Assembly: GCA_029569255.1 (NCBI GenBank)
Contig: JAKQUO010000058.1
Location: 1-32,857, forward strand
Source: Acidobacteriota bacterium
GTDB lineage: Bacteria; Acidobacteriota; Aminicenantia; Aminicenantales; Saccharicenantaceae
DNA: 32,857 bases
Reading direction: 5' to 3'
Shown here in pieces: positions 7,716-15,856 of this stretch. Made by a program: the position numbers and the translations under genes. Numbering within the stretch: the stretch's first letter is position 1; each line of letters begins with the position of its first letter. The notes beneath the pieces are model-generated. The model had not been told where the DNA came from. It searched no databases and worked only from the letters and a program-made list of their open reading frames with translations.

Positions 7716-8672
7716 ATGAGCAGGGACAAGACCCACGTCATCCTCAACCCGGCTTCGTCCGCGGGGCGAACGGGCCGCCGCCAGGACGAGATCGAGGCCG
7801 CCCTCGCGCGCCACCTCGGCCGGGGCTTCATTCTTCGGGTGACGAGACGGCCCCGCGAGGCGACCGCGTTCGCCCGCCAAGCGGCCCTCGAGGGGACGGA
7901 CCTCGTCATCGCCGTGGGCGGCGACGGGACCATCCAGGAGGTCGTCAACGGCCTGATGGAGGCCGGCGCGTCCCCGCCCTCCGGCCCCGCGCTGGGCATC
8001 GTCAACACGGGGACCGGCCACGGCTTCGCCCTGAGCTTGGGCCTGCCCGTCGGCCTCGACGCCCAGTGCGCCGCTATCGCCTCCGGTTCCCGCCGCCGGG
8101 TCGACATCGGCCGGGCCGTCTATGCGGACGTCGACGGCCGCCGCGTCGAGCGCTACTTCGTCAACGAGTGCCAGGCCGGCATCGGCGGCCGGGTCGTCGA
8201 GAAGGTCCAGGCCGGACACAAAAAGCTCGGCGGGCTCGTCGGGTTCGGCCTGGCCGCGCTCACGACCGCCTTGAGCTATCCCAACCTCCCGATGACGGTC
8301 TCGATCGACGGCGGTCCCGAGCGGTCCGGAAGCTTCATCGGCATCGTGGCGGCCAACGGCCCCCTCACGGCCGGCGGCATGAAGCTCGCCCCCGCCGCCC
8401 TGGTCGCGGACGGGCGGCTCGACATCCTGTTCATGAACGGCCAGACCCTCCTCGAACGGCTGAGGAACTTCCCCAAGATCTATTCGGGCCGGCACATCGA
8501 GTCGCCCGGATTCTCCTATCTTCGGGCCAAGACCCTCTCCCTGGACTCGGAGGAACCCGTCTTCTTCGAAGCCGACGGCGAGCCGTTCGGCCTGCTGCCC
8601 TGCCGGATCGAGGTCGTGCCCGCGGCCCTGGCGCTGAGGGCCCCGGGCCCGGCGGAAGGAGGAGAGCCATGA
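7716..8672 (+). CDS. Diacylglycerol kinase catalytic-domain (YegS/BmrU/DgkB-like) lipid kinase
   Basis: A 318-residue soluble lipid kinase. The N-terminal NPASSAGRTG and the nucleotide-binding GGDGTIQEVVNGL (about residues 68-80) are the hallmark motifs of DAGK_cat proteins, followed by the C-terminal beta-sandwich (ESPGFSYLRAKTLSLDSEEPVFFEADGE). Family members phosphorylate diacylglycerol, sphingoid bases or related lipids using ATP at the inner membrane face. It is first in the seven-gene operon, and its stop overlaps the next start as ATGA, implying translational coupling to the BtaA-like enzyme. DAG is the expected acceptor of that enzyme, so the kinase may set the split of DAG between phospholipid and the new lipid (inference). 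Its ribosome site is weak. Confidence 0.88.
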   Translation: MSRDKTHVILNPASSAGRTGRRQDEIEAALARHLGRGFILRVTRRPREATAFARQAALEGTDLVIAVGGDGTIQEVVNGLMEAGASPPSGPALGIVNTGTGHGFALSLGLPVGLDAQCAAIASGSRRRVDIGRAVYADVDGRRVERYFVNECQAGIGGRVVEKVQAGHKKLGGLVGFGLAALTTALSYPNLPMTVSIDGGPERSGSFIGIVAANGPLTAGGMKLAPAALVADGRLDILFMNGQTLLERLRNFPKIYSGRHIESPGFSYLRAKTLSLDSEEPVFFEADGEPFGLLPCRIEVVPAALALRAPGPAEGGEP

Positions 8673-10162
8673 GCGAGTTGCTGCTGAAGGCCCGGAAATT
8701 CGAGTTCGAGTACCGCATTTTCATCTCGTTCGGCCTGGTCCTGCTCATCAGCGCGCTGTCGTTCACGGTCTTCGCGCGCCTGCCCATCAACTCCGTCGCC
8801 CTCGGCGGGCTCGCCGGCCTCCCGGCGCCGCTGGCCCTCTCCCTCGGCTATCTCGCGGCCGCCGTCGCCATGGCCGCGGCCTCGTTCCTGCGCGTCTGGT
8901 CGGGGAGCGTCCTGACCTCGAAGCGGATGATGTCCTTCGCCGTCAAGACTGACGAGCTCCTGTCGTCCGGCCCCTATCGACTCGTCCGCAACCCGATCTA
9001 TCTCGCCGACCTCGTGGCCTTCGTCGGATTCGCGCTCTGCCTGCCGCCCGTCGGCTTGCTCTTGCCGGTCCTCCTGTCCCTCCACTACACCCAGCTCATC
9101 GGCTACGAGGAGATCTCGCTGCGCGAGGAGTTCGGGCCGGCGTACGCGGCCTACGAGGGCCGCGTGCCGCGCCTGATCCCGCGCCTCGGCTCGGGTAAGG
9201 CCCTGAAGGCCGCCCTGGCCGAGATCACCATCACCCCCGACGGCCTCCGGCACAACGCCCTGTATCTCCTGTTCATCCCGGGCTTCATCCTGGCCGCGGC
9301 GACCGGCCGGCTCGTCTGGGCCGTCGCGGCCGGCCTGCCGGCGGTCGTGGATTGGGCCGTCGTCCACACCAAGATCGGCATCGTCAAGGACGACGCGAAA
9401 CCGTCCGTCAAGGCCAAGATGTACGAAGGCGTCCTGTACGCCAGCTGCTGGGAGGACCCGCAGCTCGACCGGGCGGCCTTCGCGATCGGCCGGGACGACG
9501 TCGTCTTCTCCATCACTTCCGGCGGCTGCAACGCCCTGGCCTTCCTGCTCGACGATCCCCGCAAAGTCATCGCCCTCGACGTCAATCCCCACCAGAATCA
9601 CCTCCTCGAGCTCAAGATGGCCGCCTTCCGGACGCTGGCGCACGGCGAGGCGCTCGAATTCTTCGGCGTCCGCCCCTGTTCGCGGCGCGTCGCGATCTAC
9701 CGGCGTCGGCTCCGCTCGGCGCTTTCGACGGGCGCGGCCCGGTTCTGGGACGGCCGGCCGAAGGAGGTCGCCCGGGGGATCATCCACGCCGGGCGTTACG
9801 AGCGCTACATGCGCCTGCTCCGCCGCACCGTCGTCGCGGGCCTCGGCAAGAGGCGGCTGGTCGAGCGCCTGTTCGAGGCCGAGAGCCCGGCGGAGCGGGA
9901 GACGCTCTACCGCGAGAAATGGCTGGGCCTCCGGTGGAAGTTCCTGACCAAGGTCATGCTCAGCCGGCGGCTCAACGTCCTGCTCTTCGACCGGGCCTTC
10001 TTCGCCTACCTCGACCGCGACTTCTCGTTCGGGCGTCATTTCGCCGCCAAAGCCGAGCGGGCCCTGGTCCGGCTGCCCATCAAGGAGAACTATTTCCTCG
10101 CCTATATCCTCCTCGGGCGGTACTATCACGAACGGTTCCTGCCGCCCTACCTGCGCCGGTAG
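8669..10162 (+). CDS. Fusion of ICMT/PEMT-like membrane methyltransferase and BtaA-like (DUF3419) transferase, cut by in-frame TAG
   Basis: Residues 1-175 have several membrane segments and the ICMT/PEMT signature SSGPYRLVRNPIYL...EEISLREEFGPAYAAYEGRVPRLIPRL, an S-adenosylmethionine-dependent methyltransferase fold. After a hydrophobic linker (about 190-235), residues about 250 onward match BtaA/DUF3419: LYASCWEDPQLDRAAF, VVFSITSGGCNALAFLLDDP and VIALDVNPHQNHLLELKMAAF. BtaA moves the 3-amino-3-carboxypropyl group of SAM to diacylglycerol, forming the homoserine head group of betaine lipids and releasing methylthioadenosine. The frame meets TAG at 10160-10162 after LPPYLRR, yet family sequence resumes at the next codon in the same frame (NFAVIRDRLDRVE...). 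A single G-to-T change of GAG would explain it. The first gene half therefore lacks the last ~115 residues. The start ATG overlaps the previous stop. Confidence 0.82.
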   Translation: MSELLLKARKFEFEYRIFISFGLVLLISALSFTVFARLPINSVALGGLAGLPAPLALSLGYLAAAVAMAAASFLRVWSGSVLTSKRMMSFAVKTDELLSSGPYRLVRNPIYLADLVAFVGFALCLPPVGLLLPVLLSLHYTQLIGYEEISLREEFGPAYAAYEGRVPRLIPRLGSGKALKAALAEITITPDGLRHNALYLLFIPGFILAAATGRLVWAVAAGLPAVVDWAVVHTKIGIVKDDAKPSVKAKMYEGVLYASCWEDPQLDRAAFAIGRDDVVFSITSGGCNALAFLLDDPRKVIALDVNPHQNHLLELKMAAFRTLAHGEALEFFGVRPCSRRVAIYRRRLRSALSTGAARFWDGRPKEVARGIIHAGRYERYMRLLRRTVVAGLGKRRLVERLFEAESPAERETLYREKWLGLRWKFLTKVMLSRRLNVLLFDRAFFAYLDRDFSFGRHFAAKAERALVRLPIKENYFLAYILLGRYYHERFLPPYLRR

Positions 10163-10507
10163 AACTTCGCCGTGATCCGGGACCGCCTGGACCGGGTCGA
10201 GATCGTCACCGCCCGCTGCGAGGACTACTTCGCCGGCCTGAAGGACGCGTCGATCTCGAAATTCAACTTCTCCAATATCTTCGAATGGATGTCCCCGCGG
10301 GACTTCGAGGCCCTGCTCCGGGAGACGGTCCGCGTCGCCCGCGACAAAGCCGTCCTCACTTACCGCAATCTCCTGGTCTTCCGGGAGCGGCCGGCGTCTC
10401 TCGAGGGGGTCCTCAGGCCCCGGCGGGAGCAGGCCCGGGCGCTTCTCGAGGCCGACCTCTCGTTCATCTATGACAACTACGTCGTCGAACAGGTCGAGAA
10501 GGGCTGA
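10163..10507 (+). pseudogene. C-terminal part of the BtaA-like protein, downstream of the in-frame TAG
   Basis: In the same frame as the upstream fragment and separated only by TAG 10160-10162, this stretch encodes the conserved end of DUF3419: NFAVIRDRLDRVEIVTARCEDYF, FNFSNIFEWMSPRDFEALLRE and the final AVLTYRNLLVF. A GTG at 10172 could start it, but there is no ribosome site and the piece is too short to fold as an enzyme alone. Either the gene is newly inactivated, the base is an assembly or sequencing error, or the stop is read through. There are no further frameshifts or stops, so decay, if real, is very recent. Confidence 0.7.
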
Positions 10508-10510
10508 GCC

Positions 10511-11626
10511 ATGGCCATTTCCGTCGCTCCGGTCTCCGGCAAGAAGGGGCTCGACGAGTTCCTGCGGCTGCCGTTCGCGCTCTATCGCGGCGACCCGCTC
10601 TGGGTCCCGCCGGTCGTGGCCGAGGTCCGCCGGACCCTCGACCCCGGGCGCAATCCCTACTTCGCCGACGCCTCGCTCCGCCTTTTCATGGCCTACCGTG
10701 ACGGAACGCCGGCGGCCCGGCTGGCCGTGGTCGTCAGCCGCGCCCATGAACGGGCCTTCGGGGTCCGGACGGCCTTCTTCGGCTTCTTCGAGTCGGCGAA
10801 CGACGAGGGCGCCGCCCGCCGTCTCTTCGATGAAGCGGAGGCGTACTGCCGGGCCGGCGGCGTCGAACGCCTCGAGGGGCCGTTCAATCCCCACCACTAT
10901 TCCGAGCTCGGCCTCCAGGCGGACATGTTCGGCACGGCGCCGAGCTTCTTCCAGGCCTATAACCCCGGCTACTACGGCGAGCTCCTGGGCCGGGCCGGTT
11001 TCCGGGTCTCGGCCCGTTTCCTGACCATGAAAAACGACGACCTCGAGAACACCCGGTTCCACCGCTTCGGCGCCCTGACCGCCGCGACCTGCCGGCGCGG
11101 CTACAGCGTCCGGCCCTTTTCGCTCAAGGAAAGAGCCCGGGACCTCGGGTTCATGCGGGAGATCAACAACGACGCGTTCGCCGAGAACTGGCATTTCCTG
11201 CCCCTGAGCCCCGAGGAGTACGAGTTCTCCGCCCAGCACATGGGCCTGGTGACCCGGCCCGGCTTCATCCGGTTCGTCGAGCACCATGGCCGGCCCGTGG
11301 CCGTCCTGCACTGCGTCCTCGACGTCAATCCCCTGCTGAGGTCCTGGAACGGGGTCGCCGGGCCGGTCAAGCTCCTCCGGTTCCTCCGGGGCCGCCGGAC
11401 CGTCAAGACCATCATCCTGTTCACGGCGGCCATCAAGAAGGAGTACCGGCGCACGTACGTCTCGCAGCTGCTCCTGGCCGAGTTCTGCCGGTTGGCCCGC
11501 GGCTTCGAGCGGGCCGAGACGACCTGGATGTCGCCCGACAATCTGCCGGCCCTGCGGGCCGCCGAGAGCCTCGGCATGCGGCCGGACAAGCACTTCGCCA
11601 TGTACGCCAAGGAGCTCCGGCCGTGA
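10511..11626 (+). CDS. GNAT-superfamily N-acyltransferase-like protein (YghO-like)
   Basis: A 371-residue protein. The opening (FLRLPFALYRGDPLWVPPVVAEVRRTLDPGRNPYF, then AYRDGTPAARLAVVVSRAH and TAFFGFFESAND) matches the large GNAT-like family that includes YghO, and the C-terminal half (residues about 190-370) has a second acyltransferase-like fold ending in LRAAESLGMRPDKHFAMYAKEL. Relatives are poorly characterised; GNAT enzymes move an acyl group from CoA or ACP to an amine. It begins 3 bp after the BtaA-like gene and overlaps the decarboxylase by GTGA. In this setting it may acylate the amino head group or a precursor of the proposed lipid (inference). The start ATG 10511 follows directly on the previous stop. 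Confidence 0.75.
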   Translation: MAISVAPVSGKKGLDEFLRLPFALYRGDPLWVPPVVAEVRRTLDPGRNPYFADASLRLFMAYRDGTPAARLAVVVSRAHERAFGVRTAFFGFFESANDEGAARRLFDEAEAYCRAGGVERLEGPFNPHHYSELGLQADMFGTAPSFFQAYNPGYYGELLGRAGFRVSARFLTMKNDDLENTRFHRFGALTAATCRRGYSVRPFSLKERARDLGFMREINNDAFAENWHFLPLSPEEYEFSAQHMGLVTRPGFIRFVEHHGRPVAVLHCVLDVNPLLRSWNGVAGPVKLLRFLRGRRTVKTIILFTAAIKKEYRRTYVSQLLLAEFCRLARGFERAETTWMSPDNLPALRAAESLGMRPDKHFAMYAKELRP

Positions 11627-12915
11627 CCCGCGAACTCGGGCCGCGCGACTGGGGCCTGGGGACCGACGCCGATGGCCGGCTGACGGTCGGGACGGAGCGG
11701 GCCGTCGATCTCGCCCGGGCCTTCGGGACGCCCCTGCACGTCATCCACGAAGAGCGGCTCGAGGCCACGGCGGCCCGGTTCCGGGAGAGCCTCGAAGAGG
11801 CCTACCCGGGCCGCTCGTCCGTCCACTACGCCTTCAAGTGCAACGCCGTCCCGGCCGTCGTCGAGGCCGTGCGCCGGGCCGGCCTCAAGGCCGAGATCAT
11901 GAGCCCCTTCGAGCTCGACCTGGCCCTGCGCCTCGGCTTCGGCGGCGCGGACATCGTCGTCAACGGGCCCGGCAAGACGGCCGCGTTCCTGCGGGCGGCC
12001 GTCGAGAGCGCCGTCCGCCTGATCAATGTCGACTCGCTGGCCGAGATCGCCCTCGTCGACGAGATCGCCCGGGCCGCCGGCCGGACGGTCGACATCCTCC
12101 TCCGGATCAATCCCGATTTCGTCCCCCGCGGCATGAACGCGGGCTCGGCCACCGGCAGCCGCAAGGGCTGCGCCTTCGGCCTCGACCTCAAGGGTGGCGA
12201 GGCCGGGGAGGCCTTGGCGCTTCTCGGCGACAAGCCCGGCGTCCGCTTCCGCGGCTTCCACGTCCACATCGGGACGGGGATCCGCGAGGCCTCGGCCTAC
12301 TCCCAGGCGCTCGACCGCCTGGCTCCGCTCGTCCGCGAGACGCGCGACGCCGGCTTCCGCGTCGACGTCCTCGACGTCGCCGGCTGCGCCACGTTCAAGG
12401 ACTTCGCTGGGGAGATCGGCCGGGCCGTTCGCCGGATCTTCCCGGGGCCCGAACTCCCCGAGCTCATCGCCGAGCCGGGCCGGTCGATCGCCAGCCCGAA
12501 CCAGTTCCTGCTGCTGACCGTGGCCCAGGTCAAGGTCCGGCCGAAGGTCCGGACCTGGCTCGTCACCGACGGCGGCCTGGGGACGGTGACGCTGCCGACC
12601 TTCTATGAGTGCCACGAAGTCCTGCTCGCCGACGACGTCCGCCGGCCCCGCGCGGAACGGGTGACCATCGTCGGCCCGGTCTGCTTCGCGTCCGACATCG
12701 TCTACCGGAACATCCGCATGCCGGAGGTCCGGCCGGGCGAGGTCATCGCCATCATGGACAGCGGCGCCTACTTCGTCGCCCAGGAATCCTCGTTCGGGTT
12801 CCCGCGGCCCGCCGTGGTCGCCGTGAACAAGGGCGCTTGCCGGCTCGTCCGCCGGAGGGAGACCTTCGAGGACCTGACCGGCCGGGATGTCATTTCGGCC
12901 CCGCCGGCCGGATAG
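11623..12915 (+). CDS. PLP-dependent fold-III decarboxylase (LysA-like)
   Basis: A 430-residue alanine-racemase-fold decarboxylase. The PLP Schiff-base lysine lies in HYAFKCN; the phosphate-binding HVHIGTG and EPGRSI motifs follow; the second active-site Cys motif is GPVCFASD; and the terminal MDSGAYF matches. The group contains diaminopimelate, ornithine/arginine, carboxynorspermidine and exosortase-associated decarboxylases. The usual KFG of LysA reads AFG here, so diaminopimelate specificity is not assured. GTG 11623 overlaps the upstream TGA. Being inside a lipid-type operon rather than near lysine genes, it may decarboxylate an amino-acid-derived head group or its precursor (inference). 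A DapF gene lies on the other strand at 17374, so a lysine role stays possible. Confidence 0.82.
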   Translation: MTRELGPRDWGLGTDADGRLTVGTERAVDLARAFGTPLHVIHEERLEATAARFRESLEEAYPGRSSVHYAFKCNAVPAVVEAVRRAGLKAEIMSPFELDLALRLGFGGADIVVNGPGKTAAFLRAAVESAVRLINVDSLAEIALVDEIARAAGRTVDILLRINPDFVPRGMNAGSATGSRKGCAFGLDLKGGEAGEALALLGDKPGVRFRGFHVHIGTGIREASAYSQALDRLAPLVRETRDAGFRVDVLDVAGCATFKDFAGEIGRAVRRIFPGPELPELIAEPGRSIASPNQFLLLTVAQVKVRPKVRTWLVTDGGLGTVTLPTFYECHEVLLADDVRRPRAERVTIVGPVCFASDIVYRNIRMPEVRPGEVIAIMDSGAYFVAQESSFGFPRPAVVAVNKGACRLVRRRETFEDLTGRDVISAPPAG

Positions 12916-12925
12916 GAGAACAGCC

Positions 12926-14041
12926 ATGAAATTCGCCGTGATCAAGAACGGATCGAATCCGGAGCGCGACGGCATCGCCTCGGCCATCGAGCGGGCCTGC
13001 CTGGCCCATGGCCACGAGCTCTGCGCGCCCGAGAACGGGGCCCGGTTCGTCCTCAACCTGACCGACGCGGACGCGCCCCGGAGCTTCAGGCGCCGGGCCC
13101 GATCGGTCTTCGTCTTCTCGCTGCTGACGCTGCGGCGCCCGCCGGACACGGCCCAGGGCCTGCGCTCGCTCTGCTACGCGACCCTGGTCCGCACCCTGTC
13201 CAACGTCCTCCTGTGCGCCGTGCCCAAGGACGCGGGGGCGGCCGACGGGACCGGGCCGGCCTACGAGATGTACTTCACGACGCCCGAGGCCGGCTTCTAT
13301 CACCTCGAGTTCGATGCCGAGCGGGTCTACGAGCGGATCATCCCCATCGCGGGGGCCAGGTTCGCCATCGCCAACCGATTCTCCGAGGACCTGCCCGAGC
13401 GGCTCTGGCGGACCTCGCCCGTCGTCGAGCGGATCAAGCGGGGCGGGAACGAGCTCGACGAGCTCGGCGTCCTGCCGTCGCCCTTCCGCCTCCAGGACGT
13501 CCTGTCCGACGACTCCATCCGGCACATCTACAAGCTGTTCGAGATGAGGAGCCTGAGCTACGGCAACTTGAGCGCCCGGGAGCGCGTCCCCGAGCTCGGG
13601 GACACGACCTTCTGGATGACGGCCCGGGGGGTCGACAAGGCCCGGCTCTCGAAGGTCGGCTGGGACATCCTGCTCGTCAAGGGCTTCGACTACGAGGCCG
13701 TCCAGGCGCTGATCAGCGTGCCCCCCGATCACGATCCCCGGGCCCGCGTGTCCGTGGACGCCGTGGAGCACGAGCTCATCTACCGGACGTTCCCCGCCGT
13801 CGGGGCCGTCGTCCACGTCCACGCCTGGATGGACGGCGTCCTCTGCACCGGCCAGAACTATCCCTGCGGGACGATCGAGCTGGCCGAGGACGTGGTCGGG
13901 CTCCTGGCCCGGACGGGCCGTCCCGAGCGGGCGGCCGTCGGCCTCCGGAACCACGGCCTGACGATCACGGGGCCGGACCTGGACGAGATCTTCGGCCGAA
14001 TCCGGGGCCGCCTGCGGACCGAGGTCCCGATGATGGCCTAG
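12926..14041 (+). CDS. Class II aldolase/adducin-domain protein with unknown N-terminal domain
   Basis: A 371-residue protein. Residues about 190-371 form the class II aldolase fold: phosphate-binding YGNLSARE (212-219), zinc-binding HVH (H297, H299) and H343 in LRNHGLTITG. Members cleave or epimerise sugar phosphates, dehydrate methylthioribulose phosphate (MtnB) or cleave it (Ald2). Residues 1-170 (MKFAVIKNGSNPERDGIAS..., SVFVFSLLTLRRP..., FYHLEFDAE) match nothing I know and are extra to the usual ~220-residue enzyme. ATG 12926 has GGAG ten bases upstream. It is the fifth gene of the operon. Because the BtaA reaction releases methylthioadenosine, recycling of that by-product is a conceivable role; a sugar-derived head group is another. 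Confidence 0.8.
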   Translation: MKFAVIKNGSNPERDGIASAIERACLAHGHELCAPENGARFVLNLTDADAPRSFRRRARSVFVFSLLTLRRPPDTAQGLRSLCYATLVRTLSNVLLCAVPKDAGAADGTGPAYEMYFTTPEAGFYHLEFDAERVYERIIPIAGARFAIANRFSEDLPERLWRTSPVVERIKRGGNELDELGVLPSPFRLQDVLSDDSIRHIYKLFEMRSLSYGNLSARERVPELGDTTFWMTARGVDKARLSKVGWDILLVKGFDYEAVQALISVPPDHDPRARVSVDAVEHELIYRTFPAVGAVVHVHAWMDGVLCTGQNYPCGTIELAEDVVGLLARTGRPERAAVGLRNHGLTITGPDLDEIFGRIRGRLRTEVPMMA

Positions 14042-14063
14042 GGGAGGGCAGGGGAGGGCCGCC

Positions 14064-15170
14064 GTGGACATGTACGCGGTCCGGACGCTCCGCAGCCAGC
14101 CGCTCCGGCTGGCCCTGACGGTCGGCGGCATCGCGCTTTGCATCGTGCTCATGCTCTTCCTGCTGGCGGTCTACCGCGGGGTCGCCGACGGCTCGGTCGA
14201 ATACATCCGGCAGAACCGGGCCGACCTGTGGGTCCTGCAGGACAACGCCACGAACATCCTGAGGGGCTCGTCGCTCATCAGACCGGAGCAGATCCTCGCC
14301 ATCTCCCGGGCCCCCGGGGTCCGGACCGCAGCGCCGGTGCTGTTCCTGCTCTCGACCATCCGGCGGGGCGACCGGGTCGGCACGATCTTCCTGACGGGAT
14401 TCGATCCCGGGGCGGGGCTCGGCGGACCGCCGGCTCTGGCCTGGGGACGGGGCCCGCGCGCGGACGACGAGATCGTCCTGGACCGGTCGTTCGCCATGAA
14501 GTTCGGGTTCAAGGCGGGGGAGGAGGTCGACTTGCAGGGGCGCCGCCTGAAGCTGGTCGGGATCAGCCGCGGGACCAACGCCTTCGTCATCCAGTACGCC
14601 TTCGTCACGCTCCGGTTCGCCCGGGACCTCATCGGCGTTCCCGGATTGGCCACCTGCGTCATGGTCAACGCCGAACCGGGGGCCGAGATCGGGCCCATCC
14701 GGGAGGAGATCTGCGACGTCCTGGCCGGCCTGCAGGCCTACGACCAGGCGACCTTCCTGGCCAACAACGTCCACGAAATGCGGTCGGGCTTCCTGCCGCT
14801 GCTCTATACGGTCGCCGCGATCGGGTCCGTCGTCCTCACGGCCATCCTCAGCCTGCTCCTGTCGGTCAACATCCTCGAGCGCCGCAAGGACTTCGCCATC
14901 CTCAAGACCCTGGGCGCGCCGTCCGGATTCCTCTGGGGGCTGGTCGTCAAGCAGGCCGCGCTCATCGCCTCGGTCTCATGCGCCGCCGCCCTGGCCCTCT
15001 TCTTCCCGCTCGTCCGGCTCATCGAGAGGGTCTCGCCGGAGGTCACCGCGAAGTCGACGCCCGGCCAGGTCGCGGGCGTCGCGGCCGCGGTGCTGCTGAT
15101 GAGCCTGGCCAGCTCGCTCGCCGCCGTCCGCCGGCTCCGGCGCATCTACGTCCTGGAGGCCTTCTCGTGA
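14064..15170 (+). CDS. ABC transporter permease (FtsX/MacB/DevC-like)
   Basis: A 368-residue membrane protein with one N-terminal helix (about 16-37), a large extracytoplasmic domain (about 40-235) and three C-terminal helices (about 240-265, 285-312 and 330-355), the FtsX-type topology. LERRKDFAILKTLGAP is the characteristic cytoplasmic coupling loop. Such permeases work as dimers with an ATPase to extrude or extract lipids, lipoproteins or small molecules from the inner membrane. GTG 14064 is preceded by GGGGAGGGC. The gene follows the aldolase after 22 bp and overlaps its ATPase by GTGA. No separate membrane-fusion protein is seen nearby. Confidence 0.88.
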   Translation: MDMYAVRTLRSQPLRLALTVGGIALCIVLMLFLLAVYRGVADGSVEYIRQNRADLWVLQDNATNILRGSSLIRPEQILAISRAPGVRTAAPVLFLLSTIRRGDRVGTIFLTGFDPGAGLGGPPALAWGRGPRADDEIVLDRSFAMKFGFKAGEEVDLQGRRLKLVGISRGTNAFVIQYAFVTLRFARDLIGVPGLATCVMVNAEPGAEIGPIREEICDVLAGLQAYDQATFLANNVHEMRSGFLPLLYTVAAIGSVVLTAILSLLLSVNILERRKDFAILKTLGAPSGFLWGLVVKQAALIASVSCAAALALFFPLVRLIERVSPEVTAKSTPGQVAGVAAAVLLMSLASSLAAVRRLRRIYVLEAFS

Positions 15171-15856
15171 ACGGCCCCGGCTCGTCGGCGCCGCTGGTCC
15201 GGCTCGAAGGGGTCACCAAGGTCTTCAACGGCTCCGGACATTCGACGACCGCCGTCCGCGACGTCTCGCTCGAGGCCCGCCGGGGCGAGATGGTCCTGCT
15301 CATGGGCCCGAGCGGCAGCGGCAAGACGACCCTCCTGACCCTCATCGCCGGCCTCGCCCGGCCGACGTCGGGGCGGGTGTCCCTGTTCGGGCGGGGGATC
15401 GAGCGATTCTCGACCCGCGAGCTTCAGGCCTTCAGGGCCGAAAGGATCGGCTTCATCTTCCAGGCCTTCCTGCTCATCGAGGCCCTGACGGCCGCGGAGA
15501 ACGTCGGGATCGTGCTCCGGTTCGGCCGGACGCGGCGGTCGGAGCGGGCCGCGAGAGCGGGGGCGCTGCTCGGCGAATTGGGCGTCGGGCATCTCGCCGA
15601 CCGGTTCCCGGCGGGGTTGAGCCAGGGCGAGAAGCAGCGGGTGGCCGTCGCCCGGGCCCTGGCGAACGGCGCGGAGCTCCTCATCGCCGACGAGCCCACC
15701 GGCAGCCTGGAGACCCGGCAGGCGGTCGGCATCATCGCCCTGCTCCACGAGCAGGCCCGGAAACGGGGCGCGGCCGTCATCGTCGCCAGTCACGATCTCC
15801 GGCTGAGGGACTTCGCCGACCGGATCGTCACGCTAAGGGACGGCGCGATAGCCTGA
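15167..15856 (+). CDS. ABC transporter ATPase (LolD/MacB/DevA-like)
   Basis: A 229-residue nucleotide-binding subunit with Walker A GPSGSGKT (47-54), Q-loop Q99 in FIFQAF, signature LSQGEKQ (151-157), Walker B LLIADEP (171-177) and switch His H209 in VASHD. LETRQ replaces the usual LD after GS. This is the standard partner of FtsX-type permeases. GTG 15167 overlaps the permease stop, so the two are translationally coupled. It is the last gene of the operon and ends tail-to-tail with the minus-strand membrane protein, overlapping by 29 bp. No terminator can fit between them. Confidence 0.92.
   Translation: MNGPGSSAPLVRLEGVTKVFNGSGHSTTAVRDVSLEARRGEMVLLMGPSGSGKTTLLTLIAGLARPTSGRVSLFGRGIERFSTRELQAFRAERIGFIFQAFLLIEALTAAENVGIVLRFGRTRRSERAARAGALLGELGVGHLADRFPAGLSQGEKQRVAVARALANGAELLIADEPTGSLETRQAVGIIALLHEQARKRGAAVIVASHDLRLRDFADRIVTLRDGAIA

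Noticed and set aside
10160..10162. Pyrrolysine or a reassigned TAG codon
   Set aside because: Several other genes in the window end in TAG at the expected C-terminus, no pyl genes are present, and BtaA-like proteins are not known to carry pyrrolysine.
8516..11593. Minus-strand open frame of over 1000 codons opposite the lipid operon
   Set aside because: It is the high-GC antisense shadow of three well-supported genes; it is low-complexity (Glu/Gly/Arg/Asp-rich), has no family motif and no ribosome site.
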